From contig CAADWU010000036.1 in the NCBI GenBank assembly GCA_900752845.1, positions 1 to 27,611 of the forward strand: a stretch of DNA of 27,611 bases, read 5' to 3'. The notes below the pieces were generated by a model. The model was given only the letters and a program-made list of their open reading frames with translations. It did not search any database and was not told where the DNA came from. A program made the translations under genes and the position numbers. Positions within the stretch are counted from its first letter, which is position 1. Every line of letters begins with the position of its first letter. Positions 20,566 through 27,611 of the stretch are shown piece after piece. Origin of the DNA: Candidatus Gastranaerophilales bacterium (GTDB lineage: Bacteria; Cyanobacteriota; Vampirovibrionia; Gastranaerophilales; Gastranaerophilaceae).

Positions 20566-21894
20566 CTATATATATTTTGATTTGTGGTTGTCAGAACCGC
20601 CTATCTTTATTAAATGCTTTAAATAATCATTAATCTCGTCAACTTTACTCATATTAACAGAAGCAGGATATGCCTGATGGTAAGCTTCTGATAATTCTAT
20701 TAATCCATTTGATTTATGTATAAATGAATTCATAACCTTTGAAGGAAAATGGAACTTTTCAGCAGTAAAATAAGGATGCGCAAATGCCATAGTAACATTT
20801 TCCCCTTTGAACAAATCAATAAGATTTTCAAAAGAGTTTTCATTATTTAAAATTAATGTGTTGTTGACCATGTGCGGTTGGTACTTTCTTCTGATATTGT
20901 TTATTTGTATTGCTTCTCCAATATCATTATCTAAAACATGTTTTTCTTTCAAGTGCCATAGTGTCCTATTTTTTACATCAAGCGGCATAATAATTTGTTC
21001 ATATAATTTGTTACTGTCCTGACCATGTCGGGAAGCCTGAATGGTTACGGCATGTTTAGCCTGTGCGTAATTATTCACTGCCCAGTGAGTATTCATCATT
21101 AAACAGTTTTCATTCATGTTATAAGTTCTTAACATTTCTTTTTTGTCAAAATTTGTAAGAGGCAAAGCTTTTCTTATTTCAGAAAACATATTATCTATTG
21201 TTTGAACTCGTTTTAGTTGAAGCTCATCCATATGTTTAGACAATTTAAACGGATTAAAACCGTAAGCTAAGACTTCAGATATTTCACACGGGTTAGCTGA
21301 TTTAGGAGCTTTGTGAGAAAAACTTAACTCAACACCGGGAATAAACCTGACATTTCTAAATTTTTCAGGATTTTTGGCAATAATACCAAGTGCCTCTTTA
21401 ACTCCTGCTACACTGTCGTGGTCTGTTATGGAAAACATGAATTTTTTACCTGTTCTAGCAAACAGTTTGTTGCCGTATTCTGTTATTTCATTGAGAAGGT
21501 TTCCGACACTTATATTTCCGTCAGAATGAGAAGTATGCATATGAAAATCTGCCATGAAACCAAAGTTTTTAATATTATCGGGTGTATAAATATAGTTTTG
21601 TTTCTTTAATTTTAAAATTTCAGAAACAAATTCAGCTTTATCCATAACGCAAGACAACGACTTGGGATTAATTTTTTCTCCCAGCATCTCGGAAACTCCT
21701 GCTGCAAGAGATTTTAAATAATGACTGCACTCTCTTACGTTAAGCCTTGATGATTTATAAATAACAAGACTTCCTATCAATGCTCCCACTGCGACATCTG
21801 CAGGGAATTTTACAGCTCTATTAACAGGCTTATTTCCTAATTTGGGTGAATAAACCTGCTGTTTCATTGAATTTTGAACAGGCATAACCTTCAT
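20566..21894 (-). CDS. PHP-domain metal-dependent phosphoesterase-like protein
   Basis: 442 aa. The tag-like N-terminus MKVMPVQNSMKQQ is followed by a weakly hydrophobic segment (33-46) and a helical linker. The PHP domain follows: ADFHMHTSHSDG (115-126; His118, His120, Asp125), ITDHDSVAG (156-164), PGVELSF (186-192; Glu189), AHPYF in the later part, and a C-terminal GSDNHKS (Asp435, His437). These are the three-metal ligands of PHP phosphoesterases. Known members hydrolyse nucleotides, histidinol phosphate or DNA ends; this substrate is unknown. The middle insertion (about 215-345) is unusually long for a stand-alone PHP enzyme. It is in an operon with the possible nucleotidyltransferase. 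Confidence 0.82.
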   Translation of the reverse strand: MKVMPVQNSMKQQVYSPKLGNKPVNRAVKFPADVAVGALIGSLVIYKSSRLNVRECSHYLKSLAAGVSEMLGEKINPKSLSCVMDKAEFVSEILKLKKQNYIYTPDNIKNFGFMADFHMHTSHSDGNISVGNLLNEITEYGNKLFARTGKKFMFSITDHDSVAGVKEALGIIAKNPEKFRNVRFIPGVELSFSHKAPKSANPCEISEVLAYGFNPFKLSKHMDELQLKRVQTIDNMFSEIRKALPLTNFDKKEMLRTYNMNENCLMMNTHWAVNNYAQAKHAVTIQASRHGQDSNKLYEQIIMPLDVKNRTLWHLKEKHVLDNDIGEAIQINNIRRKYQPHMVNNTLILNNENSFENLIDLFKGENVTMAFAHPYFTAEKFHFPSKVMNSFIHKSNGLIELSEAYHQAYPASVNMSKVDEINDYLKHLIKIGGSDNHKSKYI

Positions 21895-22031
21895 ACAACA
21901 CCATTTAAGACCTATATTTAATTTTATGACAAAACACTAAAGAATTTAATTGACATATTAAGATATATTACAAAGAAATTAATAAATTAACCCCCTTTTG
22001 TATTAGTTATTGTAGTACATTTTAAATTCAT

Positions 22032-22060
22032 TTGCACAAATATTAAAATTACGTTATATT
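22032..22060 (+). promoter_or_regulatory. Promoter of the antiporter gene
   Basis: TTGCAC (22032-22037), 17-bp spacer, TATATT (22055-22060), then 7 nt to ATG 22068. There is no SD, so again a leaderless or nearly leaderless mRNA is predicted. The rest of the 21895-22067 gap is plain AT-rich sequence. Confidence 0.6.
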
Positions 22061-22067
22061 TAAGACA

Positions 22068-23531
22068 ATGATATTAAATGAAATCCTTTTAATCGCTTCA
22101 ATTCTCTTAATTTCCGCTATTATTTTTAATAAAATCGGCGGCAAGTTTGGAGTTCCGTCACTGGTTATCTTTATATTAGTAGGAATTTTGGCAGGTTCTG
22201 ACGGAATACTTGGCATTTATTTTGAAGATTATACCCTTGCACAATTTGTAGGAATTGTTGCAATTTCTTACATCTTGTTTATGGGCGGTTTAAGCGTAAA
22301 TATAAAAGAACTTAAACCTGTTGTAACAGAAGGAAGCATATTAGCCACACTCGGCGTTTTTGCAACAGGTATTATAGTTGGTTTGTGCAGTTATTTTCTG
22401 CTTGATTTACCTATGCTTGAATGTATGCTTTTAGGTGCAATAATTTCTTCAACAGATGCTGCAGCAGTATTCGGTGTTCTTCGTTCAAAAAGCATAAGCC
22501 TTGATTACAATTTAAAGCCGCTGTTGGAATTTGAATCAGGAAGCAACGATCCTATGGCAGTATTTCTTACACTTGGAGTTATAGGGCTCATAACAGGGCA
22601 GCTGGACAGCTTAGGATTGGTGTTTGATTTCTTTAAACAGATGCTTTTAGGAATTGCATTCGGCTATCTGATTGCAAGAGGAACAGCATGGATTATCAAC
22701 AGAATTCGTCTGGAATATGACAGTTTATATGTTGTAATAACTTTGGCAAGTGTTTTGTTTACTTATTCATTCATTTCCATAATCGGCGGAAATGGGTTTA
22801 TAGGTGTGTATGTTTGCGGTCTTGCATTAGCTTCAATGAAATTTGTTAACAAAAAAACTCTTATTAAATTTCATGATGCGGTTGCGTGGCTGATGCAGAT
22901 TGTAATGTTCTTAATTCTCGGACTTCTTGTAAACTTCAAAGACGGCTTTGCTTACACAAAACAAGCTTTCCTGATAGCATTGATTTTAACATTTATCGCA
23001 AGACCTATAGCAGTATTTTTAACAACATTTCCTTTCAAAAGAAGTTTAAAAGAAAAACTTATGATTTCATGGGTAGGTTTAAGAGGAGCTGCACCGATTG
23101 TACTTGCGACTTTCCCGCTGACAGAAAACGTTCCGCATGCAATGGAAATATTCAATATAGTTTTCTTTGTGGTAATTATTTCGGTATTATTACAAGGTAC
23201 AACCATTCCTTATTTTGCAAAGCTTTTGAAAGTAGATGCTCCGCTGGAGGTTAACCACGATTCAGTGTTGGAATACGGCGGAAAAGATTCCAATAATAAA
23301 ATGATAGAATTTACGGTAGCTGACAATGCAGAAGCTGCTGGCAAACAGTTATACGAACTTAATTTACCTCAAGGAGCTCTTGTAAGTCTTATTTATAAAA
23401 AAGGAGAATACATAATCCCTACCGGCAGCACAACAATTGAGCCCTGCGATGTGTTATTTGTCCTTATGGATAAAGCAAAAGAAACTCAGGTTCGAAAAAT
23501 AATTTGTACAGAAAGAACAGAAGAAGCCTAA
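22068..23531 (+). CDS. Potassium/proton antiporter, CPA1 (NhaP2-type) with RCK_C domain
   Basis: 487 aa. About 12-13 membrane helices over residues 1-385 form the sodium/proton-exchanger fold, with the ion-site signatures SSTDAAAVFGVLRS and LEFESGSNDPMAVFLT. The C-terminal TrkA-C/RCK_C domain (about 410-475) includes FTVADNAEAAGKQLYELNLP and EPCDVLFVLMD, which usually senses nucleotides or ions. NhaP2/CvrA-type proteins carry a further C-terminal CorC-like domain that is missing here. It exchanges K+ or Na+ for H+ across the inner membrane, in pH and ion homeostasis. It overlaps the convergent HAD gene by four bases (CTAA). Confidence 0.92.
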   Translation: MILNEILLIASILLISAIIFNKIGGKFGVPSLVIFILVGILAGSDGILGIYFEDYTLAQFVGIVAISYILFMGGLSVNIKELKPVVTEGSILATLGVFATGIIVGLCSYFLLDLPMLECMLLGAIISSTDAAAVFGVLRSKSISLDYNLKPLLEFESGSNDPMAVFLTLGVIGLITGQLDSLGLVFDFFKQMLLGIAFGYLIARGTAWIINRIRLEYDSLYVVITLASVLFTYSFISIIGGNGFIGVYVCGLALASMKFVNKKTLIKFHDAVAWLMQIVMFLILGLLVNFKDGFAYTKQAFLIALILTFIARPIAVFLTTFPFKRSLKEKLMISWVGLRGAAPIVLATFPLTENVPHAMEIFNIVFFVVIISVLLQGTTIPYFAKLLKVDAPLEVNHDSVLEYGGKDSNNKMIEFTVADNAEAAGKQLYELNLPQGALVSLIYKKGEYIIPTGSTTIEPCDVLFVLMDKAKETQVRKIICTERTEEA

Positions 23532-24010
23532 AAATTTCTAATGCTTAATCTTTCCAGTTTGCGGGCAAAACGAACAATAAGCTTTTCTGTATCAGCAGTA
23601 ATTGAATCAACAAGAATTGTTTTGCAGCCCAAATTTTTACCGCATAAAACATCTGTCAAAGGTCTGTCACCAACAAAGCAGGTTGTTTCTGCTTTTATAT
23701 TATGCTTTTCCATAAATTCTGCGGCAACTTTTGTATCAGGTTTTTTCGCCTCAAATACAACAGGGAAATCTGATACGGAAACAACTTTTTTCATATATTC
23801 AGGATTGTAATTGTTAGAAACTACTCCGACAAAAAAATCTCTTTTTACATTCTCAAGCCATGCAAGAGTTTTTTCAGTATAAAATCCTGTTTTAGATCCC
23901 ATTAAAGTACTGTCCAAATCAAACAACAACGCATTTATTCCTGCTGTTTTTAGCACAGCTAAATCAATATCATAGATACTTTTTAAGTTATAATCAGGTT
24001 TAATAAACAT
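23528..24010 (-). CDS. YqeG-family HAD IIIA phosphatase
   Basis: 160 aa, normal length. HAD motif I is FDLDSTL (30-36; Asp31, Asp33). Motif II is VVSNN (63-67). Motif III is KKPD (89-92; Lys90). Motif IV is FVGDRPLTDV (112-121; Asp115, Asp120). There is no cap domain. YqeG relatives are cytoplasmic phosphatases of uncertain substrate; GEP4/YqeG-like members in other lineages act on phosphatidylglycerophosphate, so a lipid role is possible. SD AGGAAA precedes ATG 24010. It lies 19 bases downstream of the U32 gene, in one operon. Confidence 0.9.
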   Translation of the reverse strand: MFIKPDYNLKSIYDIDLAVLKTAGINALLFDLDSTLMGSKTGFYTEKTLAWLENVKRDFFVGVVSNNYNPEYMKKVVSVSDFPVVFEAKKPDTKVAAEFMEKHNIKAETTCFVGDRPLTDVLCGKNLGCKTILVDSITADTEKLIVRFARKLERLSIRNF

Positions 24011-24029
24011 CTTTTCCTATTTCTATTTT

Positions 24030-25265
24030 TTAAATATTTTTTACCCCTACTGTACGTGCTAATGCATATTTATAGTTTACAGGCGACTGAGAAAATTTCA
24101 CGTAAACATCATCGTTAGTGTTGCCGAGTTCAACATCTTCCCATTTATCATTTTTAAAAGCTTCGACTTTTGTAATAAATTGTTCGTCGGGAGTAATAAT
24201 TTCCACTTCATCAGAAAGAAGCATTTTGTTCTTTATTTTTACAAGGAAAAAATCACCGTCTTTTTCGCCTTTAAATTCACATAAGAAATCTGCACCTGCA
24301 AGACCTTTTGAAATATTATAACTGTAACTTTCCCCGTTGTTTTCTCCGAGAGCAAAGCCAGTTGTATAACCTCTGTTACCCACTTTTTTCAGTTCAATAA
24401 AGTATTTTTCCAAATCTGCATCAGGATTTTTCAAAATTTCATCTATTGCTTGTCTGTAAGTCTTTGCAACAGCAGAAACATAATATAAACTTTTTGTTCT
24501 TCCTTCAACTTTGAATGAATCAACACCTGCTTCAATAAGCTCAGGTAATTGTTTCACCAGACATAAATCTTTAGGGCTTAGAATATGCGAGCCTCTGTCA
24601 TCCTGATTAATTTCCAAATATTCATCGGGTCTAGTCCTTTCAACAAGTTTGTAACTCCACCTGCAAGGCTGAGAACAGTTTCCATGATTAGCTTTTCTTT
24701 CACCTTTTGAAAAATAATCGCTCAAAAGACATCTGCCTGAAAAAGACACGCATTGCGCACCATGCACAAAGCATTCCAGCTCAACATCAGGCACCTGTTT
24801 TCTTATTTCAGCAATATCTTTAATTGCAAGTTCTCTTGCAAGAATTACTCTGCTTGCCCCTAAATCACGCCAAAATTTCACGCTTTCATAGTTTAAAGTG
24901 TTTGTTTGTGTGCTTATATGAACGGGGATTTCGGGAAGATATTTTCTTACAAGGTTAAAAACACCGAAATCACTTAAAATTATCGCATCGGGAGCAGCAT
25001 CTTTAAACCGGTCAATACAGCTTTCCAGAAGTTTTATATCATTGTTAAAGGCAAAAATATTTAAAGTAACATAAGCTTTTGCTCCCAAAGAATGCGCCAA
25101 ATCAACAGCTTGTTTCAAATTTTCCAGCGTAATTAATTCACCTTTTCTCATAGCTCTAAGGCTGAAGTCAACAACTCCGAGGTAAACAGCATCAGCTCCG
25201 TATTTTATTGCGTATTCAAGCTTTTCCAGGTTGCCCGCCGGCATTAACAGTTCTAAATCTTGCAT
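24030..25265 (-). CDS. trhP: U32-family protein, TrhP-like tRNA uridine hydroxylation enzyme
   Basis: 411 aa. The TIM-barrel start is LELLMPAGNLEKLEYAIKYG (4-23). The U32 signature is ECFVHGAQCVSFSGRCLLSD (164-183), followed by NHGNCSQPCRW (193-203). Cysteines 172, 179, 197 and 201 fit the iron-sulfur ligands of this group. TrhP (YegQ, or YrrN/O in Bacillus) uses prephenate in oxygen-independent 5-hydroxylation of U34 in tRNA (family knowledge). The C-terminal beta domain (about 335-410) is typical of TrhP-type U32 proteins. It lies upstream of the HAD phosphatase in one operon. There is no good SD; a TAATAT box lies 6 nt before the ATG, a weaker example of the leaderless pattern. Confidence 0.88.
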   Translation of the reverse strand: MQDLELLMPAGNLEKLEYAIKYGADAVYLGVVDFSLRAMRKGELITLENLKQAVDLAHSLGAKAYVTLNIFAFNNDIKLLESCIDRFKDAAPDAIILSDFGVFNLVRKYLPEIPVHISTQTNTLNYESVKFWRDLGASRVILARELAIKDIAEIRKQVPDVELECFVHGAQCVSFSGRCLLSDYFSKGERKANHGNCSQPCRWSYKLVERTRPDEYLEINQDDRGSHILSPKDLCLVKQLPELIEAGVDSFKVEGRTKSLYYVSAVAKTYRQAIDEILKNPDADLEKYFIELKKVGNRGYTTGFALGENNGESYSYNISKGLAGADFLCEFKGEKDGDFFLVKIKNKMLLSDEVEIITPDEQFITKVEAFKNDKWEDVELGNTNDDVYVKFSQSPVNYKYALARTVGVKNI

Positions 25266-25393
25266 AACTGTATATTATCCTAAAGAATACAAATAATCAA
25301 CCGATTAGGTGATGCCCTTTTATGATTAATGCATAAGATATATATATAAAGAAATTCAAAATAGATTTATATGTTTATTGGAGAAGAAAGATT

Positions 25394-25528
25394 ATGCAAA
25401 CAATTGAAAATGCTGCAACTACATTAAAAGAAATTTGGGAATACCAACACCCCGTTATGCACACCTGGTTTGTATTAAGTTCTGTATCCCTTTGCTTTAT
25501 GTTCGCTTTATTATATTTTGTAATATAA
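25394..25528 (+). CDS. 44-aa single-pass membrane protein, unknown
   Basis: An ATG preceded by GGAG about 10 bases upstream opens a 44-codon frame. Residues 1-22 are hydrophilic (MQTIENAATTLKEIWEYQHP) and 24-44 form one clear membrane helix (WFVLSSVSLCFMFALLYFVI). It ends in TAA at 25526-25528. It lies in the gap between the divergent TrhP-like gene and the ABC permease, and an AT-rich region (TATATATATAAAG) upstream may be its promoter. No family recognised. The N-out amphipathic-plus-helix build is common for small membrane-complex subunits; any partner is unknown. It may also be a chance frame. Confidence 0.55.
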   Translation: MQTIENAATTLKEIWEYQHPVMHTWFVLSSVSLCFMFALLYFVI

Positions 25529-25577
25529 GTTTACATGGAGAAAAAGAACTTTTTTCAACGTTCAACCTTTATTTTAA

Positions 25578-25592
25578 TGATATAATCATTTT
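25578..25592 (+). promoter_or_regulatory. Perfect extended -10 promoter of the ABC permease, leaderless type
   Basis: TGA-TATAAT (25578-25586), 6 nt, ATG 25593. There is no SD and no convincing -35. The nine-base core is identical to that at 26426-26434. Confidence 0.7.
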
Positions 25593-26417
25593 ATGAGAAA
25601 AGTTCGTGTATTTCTGGGATATCTAACCTTAATATTTATAGCAATCAGTATGCTTTACCCGTTTTTAGCGATGTTAAATTTATCTTTCGTTAATAACAAC
25701 GAAATTTTTTCAAATGCAGGGAAAATAATTCACACGAATTTAACTTTAGAAAACTATAAAAGTGTATTTAATCAAATTCCCCTGAGTGCTTATTTTTTAA
25801 ACAGCCTGGTTGTCGCATCTGTTACGACAGTCGGACAGGTAATATTTGCAGCACTGGCAGGATATGCTTTTGCAAGAATGAAGTTCAAATATAAAAATGG
25901 ATTGTTCCTTGTTATACTGATTACAATGCTTATTCCTCCTCAGGTAAATATTATTCCGCTGTTCTTTTTAATGAGAGAATTACATCTGATTGACACTTAT
26001 CAGGCATTAATTCTGCCTGCGTTATTCGGCGGTTTCGGAGTATTTTTGATGCGCCAATATTTTTTGGGATTACCCAAAGACCTTGAAGAATCCGCAAAAA
26101 TCGACGGATGTAATCTTTTTCAAACTTTTTTTAAAATCGCATTGCCTCTGGCATTGCCTACTGTTGCTACACTTGCAATTTTTACTTTTGTAACAACCTG
26201 GAACAGCTTTATGTGGCCTTTAATTGTTACAAATTCAGAAGGAATGAGAACACTTCCTGTAGGACTTGCAATATATAAAGGAAGCTTCAGAGAAATAACA
26301 CTGTGGGGAGAACTTTTAGCCTGTTCGGTTATCTGTACCATACCTGTTATCGGCGTATTTTTGCTCGGAAAAAAATATTTTATATCAGATATTTTGCAGG
26401 GCGGTGTGAAAGAATAG
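25593..26417 (+). CDS. Carbohydrate ABC transporter permease (MalG type)
   Basis: 274 aa, the length of MalG/UgpE-type inner-membrane permeases. Six membrane helices start with RVFLGYLTLIFIAISMLYPF. The EAA loop that docks on the ATPase is EESAKIDGCNLFQTFFKIAL (165-184). The C-terminal FISDILQGGVKE is typical of the family. It should pair with a MalF-type permease, a solute-binding protein and an ATPase, but none is in the window and the next gene has its own promoter. It therefore stands apart from its complex here. The substrate (sugar or sugar-phosphate) cannot be read from this subunit. Confidence 0.92.
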   Translation: MRKVRVFLGYLTLIFIAISMLYPFLAMLNLSFVNNNEIFSNAGKIIHTNLTLENYKSVFNQIPLSAYFLNSLVVASVTTVGQVIFAALAGYAFARMKFKYKNGLFLVILITMLIPPQVNIIPLFFLMRELHLIDTYQALILPALFGGFGVFLMRQYFLGLPKDLEESAKIDGCNLFQTFFKIALPLALPTVATLAIFTFVTTWNSFMWPLIVTNSEGMRTLPVGLAIYKGSFREITLWGELLACSVICTIPVIGVFLLGKKYFISDILQGGVKE

Positions 26418-26425
26418 CAAAAATA

Positions 26426-26440
26426 TGATATAATTGCTTT
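26426..26440 (+). promoter_or_regulatory. Perfect extended -10 promoter, leaderless type
   Basis: TGA-TATAAT (26426-26434), 6 nt, ATG 26441. It starts 9 bases after the permease stop codon. Confidence 0.7.
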
Positions 26441-27611
26441 ATGGAAAATATTAAGATTATAGCTCCTGTTAAAAAACCTGAAGATATTGAACTTTTTGCT
26501 AAAGAAACGTCTTGCAGGGATTATTACGTTTATTATAAAAAATTCTTAAATAACAATTTTGATTACGTGAACGAGTTTGTACAGACTGCAAAAAATAACA
26601 ACTGTGCAATTTATATTAATTTCAAACATGACATTACGGAAGAAAATTTGCCTGAAATAAAAAAAATGCTCAGATTTTTAAAAACAGCAGGCATAGACGG
26701 AATTTTTATTAACAGCTTTGCAATTCTTGAAGCAATTAAAATATTCAATCTGCCGTTTAAAGTAATTGTTGATTCATACTTTGATATTCACAACCTTGCA
26801 GGCATCGACTTTGTAAATAACTTCCACAAAGTTGATGAAATCATTATTACAGAAGAAATTTACATGAAAAATATTGCAAAAATCAAGCAATATACAAAGC
26901 TTCCTCTTGCAATTGACAGCGACAATCTGCCTTATTGTGCCGAGGATATTAAAAAGTTGAAAGCAATTGACAGCGTAGTAATTAAAGGGAAATTTAATAC
27001 TTCCGACGAAATACTTGAAGGAATAGAGCTTGTTGAAAAAATTCTTGAAAAACCAAAACTTTTCAAACATCAAAAACTTCCGTTTAAACATGTAAGAAAA
27101 AGTATTTATCAGACTAATCATTTTCTCGGCGTAGTTGTCAGTGCTGAAGGACAAGATTTTAAATTCAGCAAAAATATCAAAAATTTCGAATGGGAGATTA
27201 AACGTCCGAGAATTAAGACAGATAATGATTATTCTAAAAAAGACCACTACAAAATTAACCTTCGTTTATCAGAGCTTGCACAGATTAAAGAACTTGAAAA
27301 ATATATTAAAAAGACAGGTACTAATCCTGTTTATTCGATAGAATACGGTGAAATTCTATCCACATGCGACCTTGCAACCAGCAGTTTTCACGAAATAATT
27401 ATGAAAGTAAAAAAATTCTGTACAAAATACGGAATAAAGTTTCAGCTTTCAACACCCAGAATTCTTATAGAACGTGATTTCGACAGAGTTTATGAATACG
27501 TTAAACAAATATTGCTGACAAATCCGGCACCGGATTCGCTGATAATCAATAATATAGGGTATTTTTGGACTGTTGTTAACGATAACGATTTGAAAAATAT
27601 TCCGATAGAAA
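26441..27611 (+). CDS. Partial U32-like TIM-barrel protein (runs off the right edge)
   Basis: 390 residues without a stop, continuing beyond the window. The first half has strand-helix repeats like U32 barrels (GIDGIFINSFAILEAIKIFN; FKVIVDSYFDIHN; VDEIIITEEIYMKNIAKIKQ; LPLAIDSDNLPYCAEDIK). After a Lys-rich linker (about 200-270) a second barrel-like part begins (IKFQLSTPRILIERDFDRVY; APDSLIINNIGYFWTV). I place it near the U32/UbiU-UbiV-like group by fold pattern only. The cysteine signature of TrhP has not appeared in the visible part. The start is ATG 26441, with no SD and a perfect -10 six bases upstream. It could be a divergent two-barrel U32 protein or an unrelated TIM-barrel enzyme. Confidence 0.5.
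   Translation, partial: MENIKIIAPVKKPEDIELFAKETSCRDYYVYYKKFLNNNFDYVNEFVQTAKNNNCAIYINFKHDITEENLPEIKKMLRFLKTAGIDGIFINSFAILEAIKIFNLPFKVIVDSYFDIHNLAGIDFVNNFHKVDEIIITEEIYMKNIAKIKQYTKLPLAIDSDNLPYCAEDIKKLKAIDSVVIKGKFNTSDEILEGIELVEKILEKPKLFKHQKLPFKHVRKSIYQTNHFLGVVVSAEGQDFKFSKNIKNFEWEIKRPRIKTDNDYSKKDHYKINLRLSELAQIKELEKYIKKTGTNPVYSIEYGEILSTCDLATSSFHEIIMKVKKFCTKYGIKFQLSTPRILIERDFDRVYEYVKQILLTNPAPDSLIINNIGYFWTVVNDNDLKNIPIE

Noticed and set aside
22886..23254. 122-aa plus-strand ORF within the antiporter gene
   Set aside because: Shadow in another frame of a clear multi-helix transporter; low-complexity Cys/Ser/Arg composition and no start signals.
26774..27247. 157-aa Phe/Asn-rich minus-strand ORF near the right edge
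   Set aside because: It is the antisense shadow of the open U32-like frame on the plus strand; composition is that of reverse-read AT-rich coding DNA.

Overview
This is an AT-rich bacterial window of 27.6 kb. I infer that it comes from the gut cyanobacterial relatives (Vampirovibrionia/Melainabacteria, order Gastranaerophilales). The reasons are lineage-style hypothetical proteins with short N-terminal tags (MKVxxVQ..., FTG), very compact spacing, tRNAs without encoded CCA, and a TolC-type outer-membrane protein that implies a two-membrane cell. This placement rests on pattern memory, not on a search.

Left part (1-11.4 kb): accessory or island-like DNA. It begins with the tail of an unknown gene carrying an in-frame stop, then a degenerate N6-adenine methylase of the mobile-element type. 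A MerR regulon follows: two aldo/keto reductases, each behind a 19-bp-spacer promoter with the same dyad, and the MerR gene between them. Next is a six-gene minus-strand operon: small helical protein, CMD-cupin fusion, hexapeptide acetyltransferase, Cys-nucleophile alpha/beta hydrolase, flavodoxin-like reductase and ABM-type monooxygenase. It is divergent from a LysR regulator across a shared palindromic operator. Four of the six products carry export leaders. In three genes an in-frame ATG with an ideal Shine-Dalgarno (SD) sequence lies just after or within the leader. A Mu-type transposase pseudogene (amber codon, C-terminus fused to a truncated XRE HTH) and a TIGR04076 gene follow. The region ends with repeats at the 3' side of tRNA-Ser(GGA), a plausible island attachment point.

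Right part (11.4-27.6 kb): core-like DNA. It holds aroA, a lineage-specific glycine-hairpin protein, an orphan PAS histidine kinase, tRNA-CAT, a structured-RNA candidate, an NDP-sugar pyrophosphorylase, and tRNA-Lys(CTT). Then come a TolC-like protein with a His-rich tail paired with a predicted heavy-metal exporter, a PHP-domain protein paired with a possible nucleotidyltransferase, a K+/H+-type antiporter, YqeG-like HAD phosphatase, a TrhP-like U32 protein, an unlisted 44-aa membrane protein, a MalG-type ABC permease, and a partial U32-like protein running off the end.

A window-wide theme is translation initiation. Several core-like genes and two left-part genes have no SD and place a -10 box (often TGn-TAnAAT) exactly 6 nt before the start codon, which predicts leaderless mRNAs. 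Most genes of the acquired left part use strong SDs. This contrast, the tandem-start exported operon and the TolC/metal-exporter pair are the observations most worth following.
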